40,238 nucleotides of DNA, taken from positions 1 through 40,238 of IMG/VR virus record IMGVR_UViG_3300037587_000590, one strand, 5' to 3'. Numbering within the stretch: position 1 is the stretch's first letter; each line of letters starts with the position of its first letter. Source of the stretch: a virus. The position numbers and the translations under genes were made by a program. Positions 19,014-27,353 of this stretch are shown here, in pieces. Below the pieces are notes generated by a model. The model had not been told where the DNA came from, did not search any database, and worked only from the letters and a program-made list of their open reading frames with translations.

Positions 19014-19124
19014 ATGAGGAAAAGGCCGAGAGCTGCTTTTATAACCTCACTGGCACTATTTAAAGGAGCGAGCATTGCGTTTTTAGCTAAGTCATTGATA
19101 ACAACCAGTTTTGCAACCGCATAA
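19014..19124 (+). CDS. Possible small hydrophobic peptide
   Basis: 36 codons: a basic start (MRKRPRAAF), then a moderately hydrophobic stretch (ITSLALFKGASIAFLAKSLI). No clear ribosome binding site. It could be a small membrane peptide in the late leader or chance. Confidence 0.25.
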   Translation: MRKRPRAAFITSLALFKGASIAFLAKSLITTSFATA

Positions 19125-19164
19125 TTACTATTATGTTAAATTATGACCTGATATAGGGGTAAAT

Positions 19165-19245
19165 ATGTGGCTGAATATTGGGTTGGGCATGGGTGGTGGG
19201 GGCGTGTTCGTATGCGAGGGGTCCCACCCTGAGGCTTATAATTAA
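19165..19245 (+). CDS. Possible 26-residue Gly-rich peptide
   Basis: ATG 19165 follows AGGGG at seven bases. The peptide starts MWLNIGLGMGGGGVFVCEG and ends at TAA 19243-19245, just before the T tracts. The good ribosome binding site is the only support. Confidence 0.25.
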   Translation: MWLNIGLGMGGGGVFVCEGSHPEAYN

Positions 19246-19248
19246 AAC

Positions 19249-19276
19249 TTTTTTAAATTTTTTTTGAATTTTTTTT
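19249..19276. other. Phased T tracts, predicted intrinsically bent DNA
   Basis: Three runs of 6, 8 and 8 T (19249-19254, 19258-19265, 19269-19276) have centres 10-11 bases apart, in phase with the helix. Such DNA is curved. It lies 35 bases before the terminase small subunit gene, where packaging sites are often found, and could also help a promoter or act as weak terminator. Confidence 0.55.
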
Positions 19277-19310
19277 AGAAAAGGGTTATGGTTAGATAAA
19301 GGAATTAGAT

Positions 19311-19685
19311 ATGTCAGAGGATGATTTAGATGTAAGTGTCGCAGCATTGCGTGGGGAGGGTGCGTTGGTAGAGGCTCCTCTGGTTGGTTATGATGCTCAG
19401 AAGAAGATGACGACCGAGAGTTTATTGTCTGATATAGAGAAGCGTTTGAGTTTGGCGTTACATTTTTTAGATGAGGCGACTTTGCGTGATGCGAGTGTTA
19501 AGCAGTTATCTGATTTAGTTAAGGTTATGTTTGACAGGCGTCAGTTATTGATGGGTGAGCCGACGCAGATTGTTTCTAATGATGATAGGCGTACGATTAA
19601 TAAGTTGTTGCCTATTATTTTGGAGCAGGCTAGGATGCGAGGGATATCGGTTCCTGTGATTGAGGGTGAGATAATTGATGGGTAG
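19311..19685 (+). CDS. Terminase small subunit-like protein
   Basis: 124 residues from ATG 19311 behind AAAGGA. Helical, with LSDIEKRLSLALHFLDEATL, then SVKQLSDLVKVMFDRRQLLM, and a C-terminal NKLLPIILEQARMRG. The size, the helical make-up and the place as first gene of the packaging cluster fit a small terminase subunit, which recognises the phage DNA end. No classical HTH is obvious, so the call rests partly on position. Confidence 0.55.
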   Translation: MSEDDLDVSVAALRGEGALVEAPLVGYDAQKKMTTESLLSDIEKRLSLALHFLDEATLRDASVKQLSDLVKVMFDRRQLLMGEPTQIVSNDDRRTINKLLPIILEQARMRGISVPVIEGEIIDG

Positions 19686-19777
19686 GATTAAACGTCGATG
19701 TGGCATAACCCAAAGACGGATAAGGGCGGCAGTATGTAGAGTATTATATAATAAAAACAATAGTAAATCAGCGAAAT

Positions 19778-19846
19778 TAAAAAGAGGTATTTAATATGAC
19801 GGTAATTGCAACTGACGGAGTAACAATGGCGGCAGACCGTAAGGCT
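19778..19846 (+). repeat. 69-bp perfect inverted repeat, right copy
   Basis: Reverse complement of 693-761 with no mismatch. Contains the ribosome binding site, ATG and first 17 codons of the HslV-like gene, so it is the likely donor copy. Confidence 0.95.
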
Positions 19847-20236
19847 CGGATGTTTGGACAGTCGTTTCCTGTTTGTAAGGTTTTTATAGTTGGTGAATAT
19901 ATTGTAGGAATCGCTGGCGACGTAGATTATGGACAAAGATTAATTGAGTGGTTTAAATTATATGTAAAAAAAGAGGCAACTTTAGATGACAGGCCTGACG
20001 AAAAAGATGTAGGATATGATTTTATGACAATTTCAAAAAAGCATGGCATACAACATCTTTTAAAGCATGATTTTGTAAAAATTAACTTACCTTTTTTCAT
20101 AGGTGGTTCAGGAGGTGATTTCGCTTTATCTGCTATGACATTGGGTAAATCACCAAGAGAGGCTGTAGAATTGGCAATTAAACTTGATAGAAATTGCGGA
20201 CTTGGCGTTGATGTGTTGAGTTTAAACGATGTCTGA
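19796..20236 (+). CDS. HslV/proteasome-like Ntn-hydrolase
   Basis: 146 residues. After Met removal Thr2 would be the N-terminal nucleophile. The start TVIATDGVTMAADRKA matches the first two strands of proteasome beta and HslV subunits, with Asp14 in the conserved AADRK and Lys28 near the place of the catalytic lysine. Later it has YIVGIAGDVDYGQRL, FIGGSGGDFALSAMTLGKSP (the GSGG turn) and REAVELAIKLDRNCG. It is shorter than HslV, which is about 175 residues, and no ATPase partner gene is nearby. It sits between TerS-like and TerL genes and overlaps TerL by eight bases, so a role in head maturation is possible. Confidence 0.75.
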   Translation: MTVIATDGVTMAADRKARMFGQSFPVCKVFIVGEYIVGIAGDVDYGQRLIEWFKLYVKKEATLDDRPDEKDVGYDFMTISKKHGIQHLLKHDFVKINLPFFIGGSGGDFALSAMTLGKSPREAVELAIKLDRNCGLGVDVLSLNDV

Positions 20237-21878
20237 TTTATCTGATTTAACAGGCGAGGCCATAGGAAAGCTCGGAGATTTTGAGTTTGAGGCCTTGTTA
20301 AATCAGGTAGTGGGTCTAGCTGAGGATGATCGCAAGGTAAATCAAATCCAGTATTATAAACCTATTACTGAGCGTCACATGAGAATGCACTCGTCGGATT
20401 GTCATATTATCGGAGCGGGGGGCGGAAATGGCAGTGGTAAGTCTGAAGCTTGCCTTGTGGAGCTTGTAATGTGTGCTACTGGAGTGTTTCCTGATAGCTG
20501 TAAGCACTTATCAGAAAAAAAGTTCCGTGGGCCGATAAACACCCGTATTGTGGTGGAATCGCTAACAACCGTAATGCACCCTATTATGCTTCCTAAGCTA
20601 AAATGGAACCAATGGACGGGTATGGCTCCTATCGGCGGTTCTCAGGGTCATTGGGGGTGGGTTCCAAGGGATTGCTTGATTGATGGCGATTGGAAAAAGT
20701 CTTGGTCTGAGAAGTTGCGTACCTTAACGGTGCTGTGTCGTGACCCTAACGACAGGGAAAAGGTTCTAGGACATTCAAAAATCCAATTTATGTCTCACGA
20801 CAATGATCCCGAAGACTTTGCATCTGGAGATTATCATATTGTAATGCTAGATGAACCGCCTACATACCCTATTTTTACCGAAAATCAAGCCCGTACCATG
20901 CGTGTTAATGGCAAAATCATTTTAGCAATGACGTGGCCTGACGATCCCGCTATTCCTGTTGATTGGATTTATGATGAAATATACGACAAGGCTGCGAGTG
21001 ACCCTGATATAGACTGGTTTGAGCTTTACACTACCGATAACCCCCATCTAGACCAAGATGCCATTGCTAAACAAATGGATAAATGGGATGAAGAAATGAA
21101 ACGAGTGCGTATTTTAGGGCAACCAATACGCTTTTCTAATTTAATTCATCCAGGATTTACCGACCATGAAGAGGTTTGGTCGTTTAAAGCAGGCAAAAAC
21201 GTACTTCCTATGGAGGGATGGATTTGTCCGATAACGGGTTCTGATGATTTAGAAACATATTGCCATGTGCAAGAATTTGATATTAGCCCCTCTTGGCCTG
21301 TAGTGTGGTTATTAGACCCCCATCCTCGTAAACCCCATATGTTTATGTGGGTGGCAATAGACCCTAATGATGATTGTTGGGTGGTGGCTGATGGTGAGTT
21401 TGAAGGACAAACCGAGAATATGAGGGAATATATTAATGAAATTGAGCGTCAATATGGAATACACGCATCTCTAAGATTGGTTGACCCCAATATGGGACGC
21501 TCACCCGCAGGACAAACACGGGGCGATACATGGCAAGAAGAATTTGCTAGATGTGGAATTTATGTAGAACTTGCAGATGATAGCTCAGTGGGACGCTCAT
21601 GGGTAAATGGTATGTTAAAGCCCGACCCACATTTAAGAAAACCACGGCTTCATATTCATAAACGTTGCGAAAATACAATTTATCAGTTAAAAAGATATTC
21701 ATGGGGCGAATATAAAAAAAATCAGGAACGTGACGTAAAACAAACCCCAAGAGAAAAATTTGATGATTACCCTACCATGCTTAAATATTTGGGTAATTAT
21801 AGACCAGACTTTAATATGTTGAAAAACGGCGCACCTATTATTGGTGCAGGAAGAAGGTCAGGGGCTTATGGCTCATAA
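20229..21878 (+). CDS. terL: Terminase large subunit
   Basis: 549 residues. The packaging ATPase has a Walker A-like loop GAGGGNGSGKS at residues 62-72 and Walker B HIVMLDEP at 203-210. A C-terminal nuclease half carries acidic residues in WVAIDPNDDCWVVADGEFEG and LRLVDPNMGRSPAG, consistent with an RNase H-like fold. It pumps DNA into the prohead and cuts concatemers. It starts at ATG 20229 inside the end of the peptidase gene. Confidence 0.93.
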   Translation: MSDLSDLTGEAIGKLGDFEFEALLNQVVGLAEDDRKVNQIQYYKPITERHMRMHSSDCHIIGAGGGNGSGKSEACLVELVMCATGVFPDSCKHLSEKKFRGPINTRIVVESLTTVMHPIMLPKLKWNQWTGMAPIGGSQGHWGWVPRDCLIDGDWKKSWSEKLRTLTVLCRDPNDREKVLGHSKIQFMSHDNDPEDFASGDYHIVMLDEPPTYPIFTENQARTMRVNGKIILAMTWPDDPAIPVDWIYDEIYDKAASDPDIDWFELYTTDNPHLDQDAIAKQMDKWDEEMKRVRILGQPIRFSNLIHPGFTDHEEVWSFKAGKNVLPMEGWICPITGSDDLETYCHVQEFDISPSWPVVWLLDPHPRKPHMFMWVAIDPNDDCWVVADGEFEGQTENMREYINEIERQYGIHASLRLVDPNMGRSPAGQTRGDTWQEEFARCGIYVELADDSSVGRSWVNGMLKPDPHLRKPRLHIHKRCENTIYQLKRYSWGEYKKNQERDVKQTPREKFDDYPTMLKYLGNYRPDFNMLKNGAPIIGAGRRSGAYGS

Positions 21879-22107
21879 ATATATTTGTGATGGTTGTGGC
21901 AAACAAGAGGATACAATGTCCAGTCTAGAGCCTGTAGGACATGTAGTTCCTGCTATTTATTGCCCCGACTGTCTAACCAAAGTTCAAGAATATATGAACG
22001 AACTTGATGTATTGCATTCCCAACTAGCCTTAGGTTTTAGTAAAAAACTTGTTGCACTGAGAAAAAAACACACTAAAAATAACTTCACATTGCCAGATAA
22101 AATATGA
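21868..22107 (+). CDS. Small zinc-finger protein
   Basis: 79 residues from ATG 21868 behind CAGGGG, overlapping the end of TerL by 11 bases; a TTG start at 21841 is less likely. Two CxxC pairs (YICDGCGKQED and YCPDCLTK, about 20 residues apart) form a zinc ribbon, followed by a helix (VQEYMNELDVLHSQLALGFS). Unknown role in the packaging or head cluster. Confidence 0.6.
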   Translation: MAHKYICDGCGKQEDTMSSLEPVGHVVPAIYCPDCLTKVQEYMNELDVLHSQLALGFSKKLVALRKKHTKNNFTLPDKI

Positions 22108-22535
22108 ACGCAAGCGTAAATATGACAGGCTGTTGCGCCCTTTCGGGCAAAGAGGTCTATGAGATTAATGCATCATTTCCAAATAGTCATCCGTTTGAGG
22201 GCAGACCTATGAAAATAGGAAGTCCACTAAAAGAGTGCTATGATGTTTATTTACTGCTGTTAGATGGAAAAATTACCCGCTTAAGCATACACGAAGAAAT
22301 GTTGAGTAAGGTAAATGAAAACATCGGAGTGATTTGGAATAATGTCTTAGCGGCGTTTAAGGACGAGGAGCTGATTGCACAAACTGCGGTGGTGACTAAT
22401 CCTAAGTCAGACGAGCAGTTGGAAATACATCGAAAAAATGTTATAGACTTTGCTAAGAACAAACCGTTGGGAATTTTAGCTATAGAAAGGACTTTAGACC
22501 GTGGCGAAAGAGAAAAAGCAAAAAGAAGTCATTAA
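22104..22535 (+). CDS. Hypothetical protein overlapping the portal gene
   Basis: 143 residues, ATG 22104 overlapping the previous stop and the 3' end overlapping the portal gene by 35 bases. It begins with a Cys pair (MTGCCALSGKEVYEINASFP) and has a helical middle (LSIHEEMLSKVNENIGVIWN). The basic end is TLDRGEREKAKRSH. No family is recognised. Confidence 0.5.
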   Translation: MNASVNMTGCCALSGKEVYEINASFPNSHPFEGRPMKIGSPLKECYDVYLLLLDGKITRLSIHEEMLSKVNENIGVIWNNVLAAFKDEELIAQTAVVTNPKSDEQLEIHRKNVIDFAKNKPLGILAIERTLDRGEREKAKRSH

Positions 22536-24876
22536 TGGAGTGCGCATTAGACGCTCCCGTAAAGATTCCTTTAAGTTCAAAGCTGGTGATATTTATAACC
22601 GTGTGAAAACATTTGCGGATAAATGGGAAAATGATCGCTCTACAGCTAGATTTGAATTAATGCAACGCCACGCTAAGTTTAGACAGTGGACGGAAGGAAA
22701 AAATTGGCCTTGGGCTGATAGCTCCGATATTAAACTCCCAGATATGACGGGTCAATCACTTAGGGTACAAGATACCCTTCATATTGCCGTAATGTCCGCA
22801 CGCCCCCCTGTTACCGCTAGAGCAACCGATAAGGTTTCTAGTGAACGTGCGGAAAAAGTAGACCAAGTTATAGACCATCAATTGTTTGTTGATATGAATG
22901 GTGAAAATTTTATTTCTGAATTAACGGAAACTTTTACTAATGATGGGCATTTTGTTGCCTTCATCCCGTGGGTAAAAGAACGCGCACAAGTAAGTGACGC
23001 GCTAATGTTTCCTCAAATACCCGAAGATGTTAGCCCAGAAGAATATTTTAAAGCCATAATTTCTAAAAATTATCCAACGGCTGTGGAAACAGTGTCTAAG
23101 GGAAAAGAGTTTTGGGATTGGTCAATAACCAACGAAGACACCTCAAAAATGGATGTGTCCTTTTATACCGACGATAATGGTGTGGAAATGGTGACAACAA
23201 AGTTTGCCAATGTTTTTGATGGGCCTGCACCAATGGTTAAGGATTGGGAGTCGGTTTTATTTCCCGTGCGAGCGGCTAATTTACAACCACCGTCACCTTC
23301 TAACCCAAGAGGTGCGCAAGCCGTTATTTTAGTAGATTATCCAACAGTTGATGAAGTTGTACGATTACAGAAAAAGGGTTGGTATGATGGTCTTACAGAC
23401 GAAGACGTTAAGGGACTAACAGCCGTTGCACCTAGCTCAGACCACGATGACACCGATAGAGCCAAAGACACCTTTGATGGGGTGAGTGGAACTGAAACAA
23501 ACCCACAAACAGGGGCAGAAAGCCATAAACAATTAACTCGATACACATGTTTTGACCGCTTTGATATAAATGGCGATGGGCTAGATGAAGATGTTATTTG
23601 GTGGGTTATAAGGGAATTGTCAGGAAAAGTGGCTAAAGCCGTACTAATGACAGAAATGTACCCCTTTCCTAAACCACGCAGACCACTAGCCACAGCAAGT
23701 TTTATTCCCATTAAAGGTCGTGTAGGGGGCATAAGTCAACTAGAACTAACCGAAGGCACACACGATGCCATGAAAATCACCTATGACCAGATGATTGATT
23801 CTACAACTATAACCAATTCCCCATTTTTCTTCTATCGGGCGGCGGGTGGTATGCGTCCTGAAGTTATCCGTTTAGCCCCAGGTGAGGGCTATCCCTTGAT
23901 GGACCCATCAAGGGATGTTCATTTTCCTCAAATGAATAATCAAGCAGGTGTTATGGGCGCAAATACAATCGGATTGTTAAATAATATGCAAGAGCGTCTA
24001 ACGTTAGTGGGCGACCAACAACTTGGCAGGGTTCCCCCCGGCGGTGCTACAGCCCTTAGAACTGTTACAGGCATGGCAATGATGCAAAACAACGCTGAGG
24101 CACGTCCCGAACGCATTTTAAGACGGTTTTATATGGGGTTAAGAGATATTTACTCTATGATACACGAATTAAATCAAATATTTCTTCCTAAAGATAAAAA
24201 AATATTAATAGCCAAAAGTCGCTCAAAAGAGGACGAGCCATATTCTAAGATTGAATCGGTTCAAGAGATAAGGGGTAGTTTTTCTTTCGACTTTGATGCA
24301 AATGCGTTTAATACCTCACGTCAGGCACTTGAGCAGGCCATGACCGTAATGATGGATAGATATATTTCAGATATTAATCTTCAGTTGGGAATTATTGACC
24401 AAGAGGGTATTTATCGCTTGCAACGGGATTGGGGTAAAGTCATGGGGCAAGATCCTGACCAATATCTCAGCCCACCTAGTCCAGATGCAACAATGCGTAA
24501 ATTATTTGTCGAAGATGTGCTGTTATTAGTTGCGCAGGGTCAAAAACCATATGGCGTACCCGCTGAAGGTGCTGCGGCGCATTTGCAAAAATTACAAGAA
24601 TTTATACAAAGCGATGATTTTGGGCATCTCCCTCCGCAACATGTAGCTGAATTGCTAAAACCTTATATGGAACAAGTGGCACAACGGGCGCAACAAGAGC
24701 AAGTGCAGGCGCAACAACAAGCGGCGGCAGGACAGAATAATGCCTCACCTGCGGCGCAATCGCCTGGCGCACCACAAGAAAACCCAATGGCTATGCCAAC
24801 AAATGTTCAAGATGGGCAATTAGTAGACCAAACCTTGCCTGGACTTAATGGAAATGGATCGGGGAACCCACAATGA
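22501..24876 (+). CDS. Portal protein
   Basis: 791 residues from GTG 22501. The N-terminal part (YNRVKTFADKWENDRSTARF, then KNWPWADSSDIKLPDMTGQS and LRVQDTLHIAVMSARPPVTA) is typical of long podovirus-type portals. The middle has VILVDYPTVDEVVRL and GDGLDEDVIWWVI. The later part has ALRTVTGMAMMQNNAEARPE and IRGSFSFDFDANAFNTSRQA. The C-terminus is a Gln/Ala-rich barrel-like helix (QQEQVQAQQQAAAGQ). It forms the ring through which DNA enters, and the length fits P22/T7-like portals. Confidence 0.88.
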   Translation: MAKEKKQKEVINGVRIRRSRKDSFKFKAGDIYNRVKTFADKWENDRSTARFELMQRHAKFRQWTEGKNWPWADSSDIKLPDMTGQSLRVQDTLHIAVMSARPPVTARATDKVSSERAEKVDQVIDHQLFVDMNGENFISELTETFTNDGHFVAFIPWVKERAQVSDALMFPQIPEDVSPEEYFKAIISKNYPTAVETVSKGKEFWDWSITNEDTSKMDVSFYTDDNGVEMVTTKFANVFDGPAPMVKDWESVLFPVRAANLQPPSPSNPRGAQAVILVDYPTVDEVVRLQKKGWYDGLTDEDVKGLTAVAPSSDHDDTDRAKDTFDGVSGTETNPQTGAESHKQLTRYTCFDRFDINGDGLDEDVIWWVIRELSGKVAKAVLMTEMYPFPKPRRPLATASFIPIKGRVGGISQLELTEGTHDAMKITYDQMIDSTTITNSPFFFYRAAGGMRPEVIRLAPGEGYPLMDPSRDVHFPQMNNQAGVMGANTIGLLNNMQERLTLVGDQQLGRVPPGGATALRTVTGMAMMQNNAEARPERILRRFYMGLRDIYSMIHELNQIFLPKDKKILIAKSRSKEDEPYSKIESVQEIRGSFSFDFDANAFNTSRQALEQAMTVMMDRYISDINLQLGIIDQEGIYRLQRDWGKVMGQDPDQYLSPPSPDATMRKLFVEDVLLLVAQGQKPYGVPAEGAAAHLQKLQEFIQSDDFGHLPPQHVAELLKPYMEQVAQRAQQEQVQAQQQAAAGQNNASPAAQSPGAPQENPMAMPTNVQDGQLVDQTLPGLNGNGSGNPQ

Positions 24877-25253
24877 CCATAGATAAAAAGGATTGGCTTG
24901 CATCGCTTCCTGAAAAAAAAGTATCTCCTGAACAGGTAACTGCGGCGAAAACCATTTCACGTCAAGCGGTTAATATGAAGCACCTTACTAACGACCCCAA
25001 TTGGGATATGTTTTTAAGTTTTATTCAGTCTACATTAGATGAGGCCGAGGTTATGATGGCCTACTATACTGAGGCACTACAAAGCGTTAAAACCAAGGAC
25101 GAAGATATGGCTCAGCTTAAAAGGGGGTATTTAGTATCAAATGAAAGATATAATATTTTAACAAATTTAATTGAGTTACCAAAGGCTATTATTGAAGACG
25201 GTGAGACGGCAAAAGATTTATTAGCAAGGTTAGAAGATGGAAGCAAAGATTAA
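24873..25253 (+). CDS. Helical hypothetical head protein
   Basis: 126 residues, ATG 24873 overlapping the portal stop. Helical throughout (EQVTAAKTISRQAVNMKHLT, then SFIQSTLDEAEVMMAYYTEA and YNILTNLIELPKAIIED). Between portal and scaffold; possibly a minor head or chaperone protein. Confidence 0.5.
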   Translation: MTIDKKDWLASLPEKKVSPEQVTAAKTISRQAVNMKHLTNDPNWDMFLSFIQSTLDEAEVMMAYYTEALQSVKTKDEDMAQLKRGYLVSNERYNILTNLIELPKAIIEDGETAKDLLARLEDGSKD

Positions 25254-25401
25254 AGCCGTGGTTGCAAATTGCTTACCTACTGAGATAGTGGAAGCACTTA
25301 TGTTAGCCGCTAAAGTACGAATGACAGGCCATATTACTGTGCATTTTAAAGATGGATTGCCAAGAGTAATTAAAACCGAGAAAGAGACAAGAATTTTTTA
25401 G
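25237..25401 (+). CDS. Small hypothetical protein
   Basis: 54 residues from ATG 25237, overlapping the previous gene by 17 bases. It shows a helix (CLPTEIVEALMLAAKVRMTG) then a strand pair (HITVHFKDGLPRVIKTEKET). Ends at TAG, about 55 bases before a strong terminator. Unknown function. Confidence 0.5.
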   Translation: MEAKIKAVVANCLPTEIVEALMLAAKVRMTGHITVHFKDGLPRVIKTEKETRIF

Positions 25402-25457
25402 GTACTTGCGTTTTGTAAATTTTATAGTATAGTCACGAAAGGGAAACCTAATAACTG

Positions 25458-25490
25458 GCCCCAGAGCTTTCGAGCTTTGGGGCTTTTTTT
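25458..25490 (+). terminator. Strong Rho-independent terminator between portal and scaffold genes
   Basis: GCCCCAGAGCT (25458-25468), a TTCG loop and AGCTTTGGGGC (25473-25483) give an 11-bp stem with one G-U pair. Seven T follow. It would end the packaging transcript, so the scaffold and capsid genes either use antitermination or a promoter in the 25402-25552 gap. Confidence 0.9.
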
Positions 25491-25552
25491 ATTGGTGTAA
25501 TGATCCTCACCAGATCGGGTTCTTGGCCCCTTAGCCATGATTGGAGTATCCA

Positions 25553-26311
25553 ATGACAGACGTAAAATCACAGGAATCTACCGCTTCAGGCGATTCCGAG
25601 AACGCTTCGTCAGGCGATAAAATGATACCTTTTGATCGTTTTAAAAAAGTAAATGATGAGAAAAATTCCTTGCAGGAACAAGTATCAGAACTTTTACAGG
25701 GTAAGAATACATTAGGAGTTGCCTCGAAAGCCAAAGCTGAAGAGGTCGAAAAACCCCAACCTGTTTTTACTCGACAGGAGCTTAATAAATTTTTGGATGA
25801 TGGTAAAATAAGTCAAGAGCAAATGGATAACATTCTCGACAACCAGAATCAAACAAAGATAGATCAGGGCGTAAAAAACGCCGTGGGCAAACAAGCTCAA
25901 GATGAACTAACGAGTACAGGACTAACTCGCTATATGACCGCAAGGCCAGAAGCGATAGTTGAAGGAACAGACGATAGACGCAGAGTAACAGCACAATTCA
26001 ATAAATTAATTGAAGAAGGACAGCCAAATAATAAGGCTACCGAGTTACTAGCGTTGAAAATTGCTTTTGGGCCAATTGAAGCTTTAGAGGCTGCTAGTGT
26101 GGGTTCCCATGATAGGATGACCCATCAAGACGCGGGTGGTGAAGGTGGCGACGATAATGTCACCGATAGTTCACCCAAAGACTTAACATCACGGCAGCGC
26201 AGATTTTATCAATCTAAAATAGATCAGGGAATTTATTCTGATTGGGATGCGGTAAAATCTGAACTGAAGTATCAAGATAAAAACTTAAGCAAGCGTGCGG
26301 CAAATGGCTAA
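25553..26311 (+). CDS. Head scaffolding protein
   Basis: 252 residues from ATG 25553 behind TTGGAG. Acidic and helical, with a Ser/Asp-rich start, MIPFDRFKKVNDEKNSLQEQ (a common scaffold opening), a coiled-coil part, a Gln-rich middle (SQEQMDNILDNQNQTKIDQG) and a basic end (YQDKNLSKRAANG) that may bind capsid subunits. Position two genes before the capsid gene supports it. Confidence 0.75.
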   Translation: MTDVKSQESTASGDSENASSGDKMIPFDRFKKVNDEKNSLQEQVSELLQGKNTLGVASKAKAEEVEKPQPVFTRQELNKFLDDGKISQEQMDNILDNQNQTKIDQGVKNAVGKQAQDELTSTGLTRYMTARPEAIVEGTDDRRRVTAQFNKLIEEGQPNNKATELLALKIAFGPIEALEAASVGSHDRMTHQDAGGEGGDDNVTDSSPKDLTSRQRRFYQSKIDQGIYSDWDAVKSELKYQDKNLSKRAANG

Positions 26312-26588
26312 TATAATCCGTAACCCCAAGTATTGGGAAACAGATGAAGGCAAAATGGTCGCCATGCAGAATAACGGCAGGAGAGCTATTACTACTGCCG
26401 CGAGTTGGGTCACTGATTTGGCTGAACTTAAAAAATGCATTTGTCTGTGCCATCTATGTACTCCAAAGTTCAACCCGAAGGCATATCGTTATGAGCGGCA
26501 AACTAGGCCACCATTAAGAAATGTCGTAGGGGAATGTGATGGGTGTAAAGCAACGAATGAACAATGCGCTGTCTTTATGCCTGAATGA
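26304..26588 (+). CDS. Small Cys-rich zinc-binding protein
   Basis: 94 residues from ATG 26304, overlapping the scaffold stop. Cys-rich centre CICLCHLCTPKFNPKAYRYE and a later GECDGCKATNEQCAVF suggest one or two zinc sites. The N-terminal part is helical (YWETDEGKMVAMQNNGRRAI). Unusual inside a capsid operon; function unknown. Confidence 0.55.
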   Translation: MANIIRNPKYWETDEGKMVAMQNNGRRAITTAASWVTDLAELKKCICLCHLCTPKFNPKAYRYERQTRPPLRNVVGECDGCKATNEQCAVFMPE

Positions 26589-26609
26589 AACTTTAATTGG
26601 AGACTAATC

Positions 26610-27329
26610 ATGGAATGCACCCAAATACTAAACGGTGGCAGTACACGGATTATCAAGTATCCCATTGCGGCGACAACTATTGCCAACATAATGCTGTTAA
26701 AACCAGCGGCAGGCGGTAATGGTTTAGCACAGTCCACAGCAACTAGTTGTGCTGATGCTGTGGGGTTATCACTTGATTCGGGTACTTATGGCACTGCACA
26801 AAACGCCGATGGCTCAAACCCTGAATCTCAGGTTAGTGTTATCGTAAACCCTGATGCGGTATATCGTATTAAATTGTCAGGCGGTAGCTCAAACGGCACT
26901 GCTCTTTCAAAACAAACAGTCACTACAGCTTCAACAACAGGCTTAGCCGTAACTACAGCGGCTGCATGGTCTTCACCAACCTTCGATGAGGGAACTGTGT
27001 GGGGTTATTCAGGAGCTAATGTTGGCCCTGAAGCAATACGAAAGATTACAAGCGTTAGTTCAACTGCGGGTACAGTAAGCGTTGCTTTTGCAAATGATAT
27101 TGCCGTTGGCGATGAATTTTTGAGAGCACCTTTTGCTTTATTTACCGTTAGCCTCACCCTGACAAGTACTCTCGATCAGGTTGATTGCTCTGTGGCATTA
27201 TCAGCTTCAGCGGCTGAACTAATTCCTATTAACAACTTGGGTCTACTTAGAGATGTGGGTTCCGACGGTACAACCAATAGCTTTATTGACTGTATTGCAG
27301 GTGACCATATGTTTAGTGGTCGCCCGTAA
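26610..27329 (+). CDS. Probable head decoration protein
   Basis: 239 residues, rich in Gly, Ser, Thr and Ala, with a repeating strand pattern (VYRIKLSGGSSNGTALSKQT, then GTVSVAFANDIAVGDEFLRA and LFTVSLTLTSTLDQVDCSVA). Such a beta-rich protein directly before the major capsid gene is commonly a head decoration or cement protein. No diagnostic motif. Confidence 0.5.
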   Translation: MECTQILNGGSTRIIKYPIAATTIANIMLLKPAAGGNGLAQSTATSCADAVGLSLDSGTYGTAQNADGSNPESQVSVIVNPDAVYRIKLSGGSSNGTALSKQTVTTASTTGLAVTTAAAWSSPTFDEGTVWGYSGANVGPEAIRKITSVSSTAGTVSVAFANDIAVGDEFLRAPFALFTVSLTLTSTLDQVDCSVALSASAAELIPINNLGLLRDVGSDGTTNSFIDCIAGDHMFSGRP

Positions 27330-27353
27330 TGATGGATGAAAAGGAGATAACCA

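Larger units (their letters stand above)
18678..19310. other. 633-bp intergenic control region before the packaging genes
   Basis: No long gene is present. In order it holds a minus-strand leader for the lipoprotein operon, a perfect rightward promoter (18747-18775), a short palindrome TTAACA-N8-TGTTAA near 18898-18917, a tandem 10-bp repeat (18922-18942), two micro-ORFs (19014, 19165) and phased T tracts (19249-19276). The layout suits a late-gene control region, and possibly the packaging start site. Confidence 0.6.

Noticed and set aside
25402-25440. Promoter TTGCGT-N16/17-TATAGT before the scaffold terminator
   Set aside because: The -10 is fair but the -35 matches only three of six, and a strong terminator follows within 40 bases; not enough to call.
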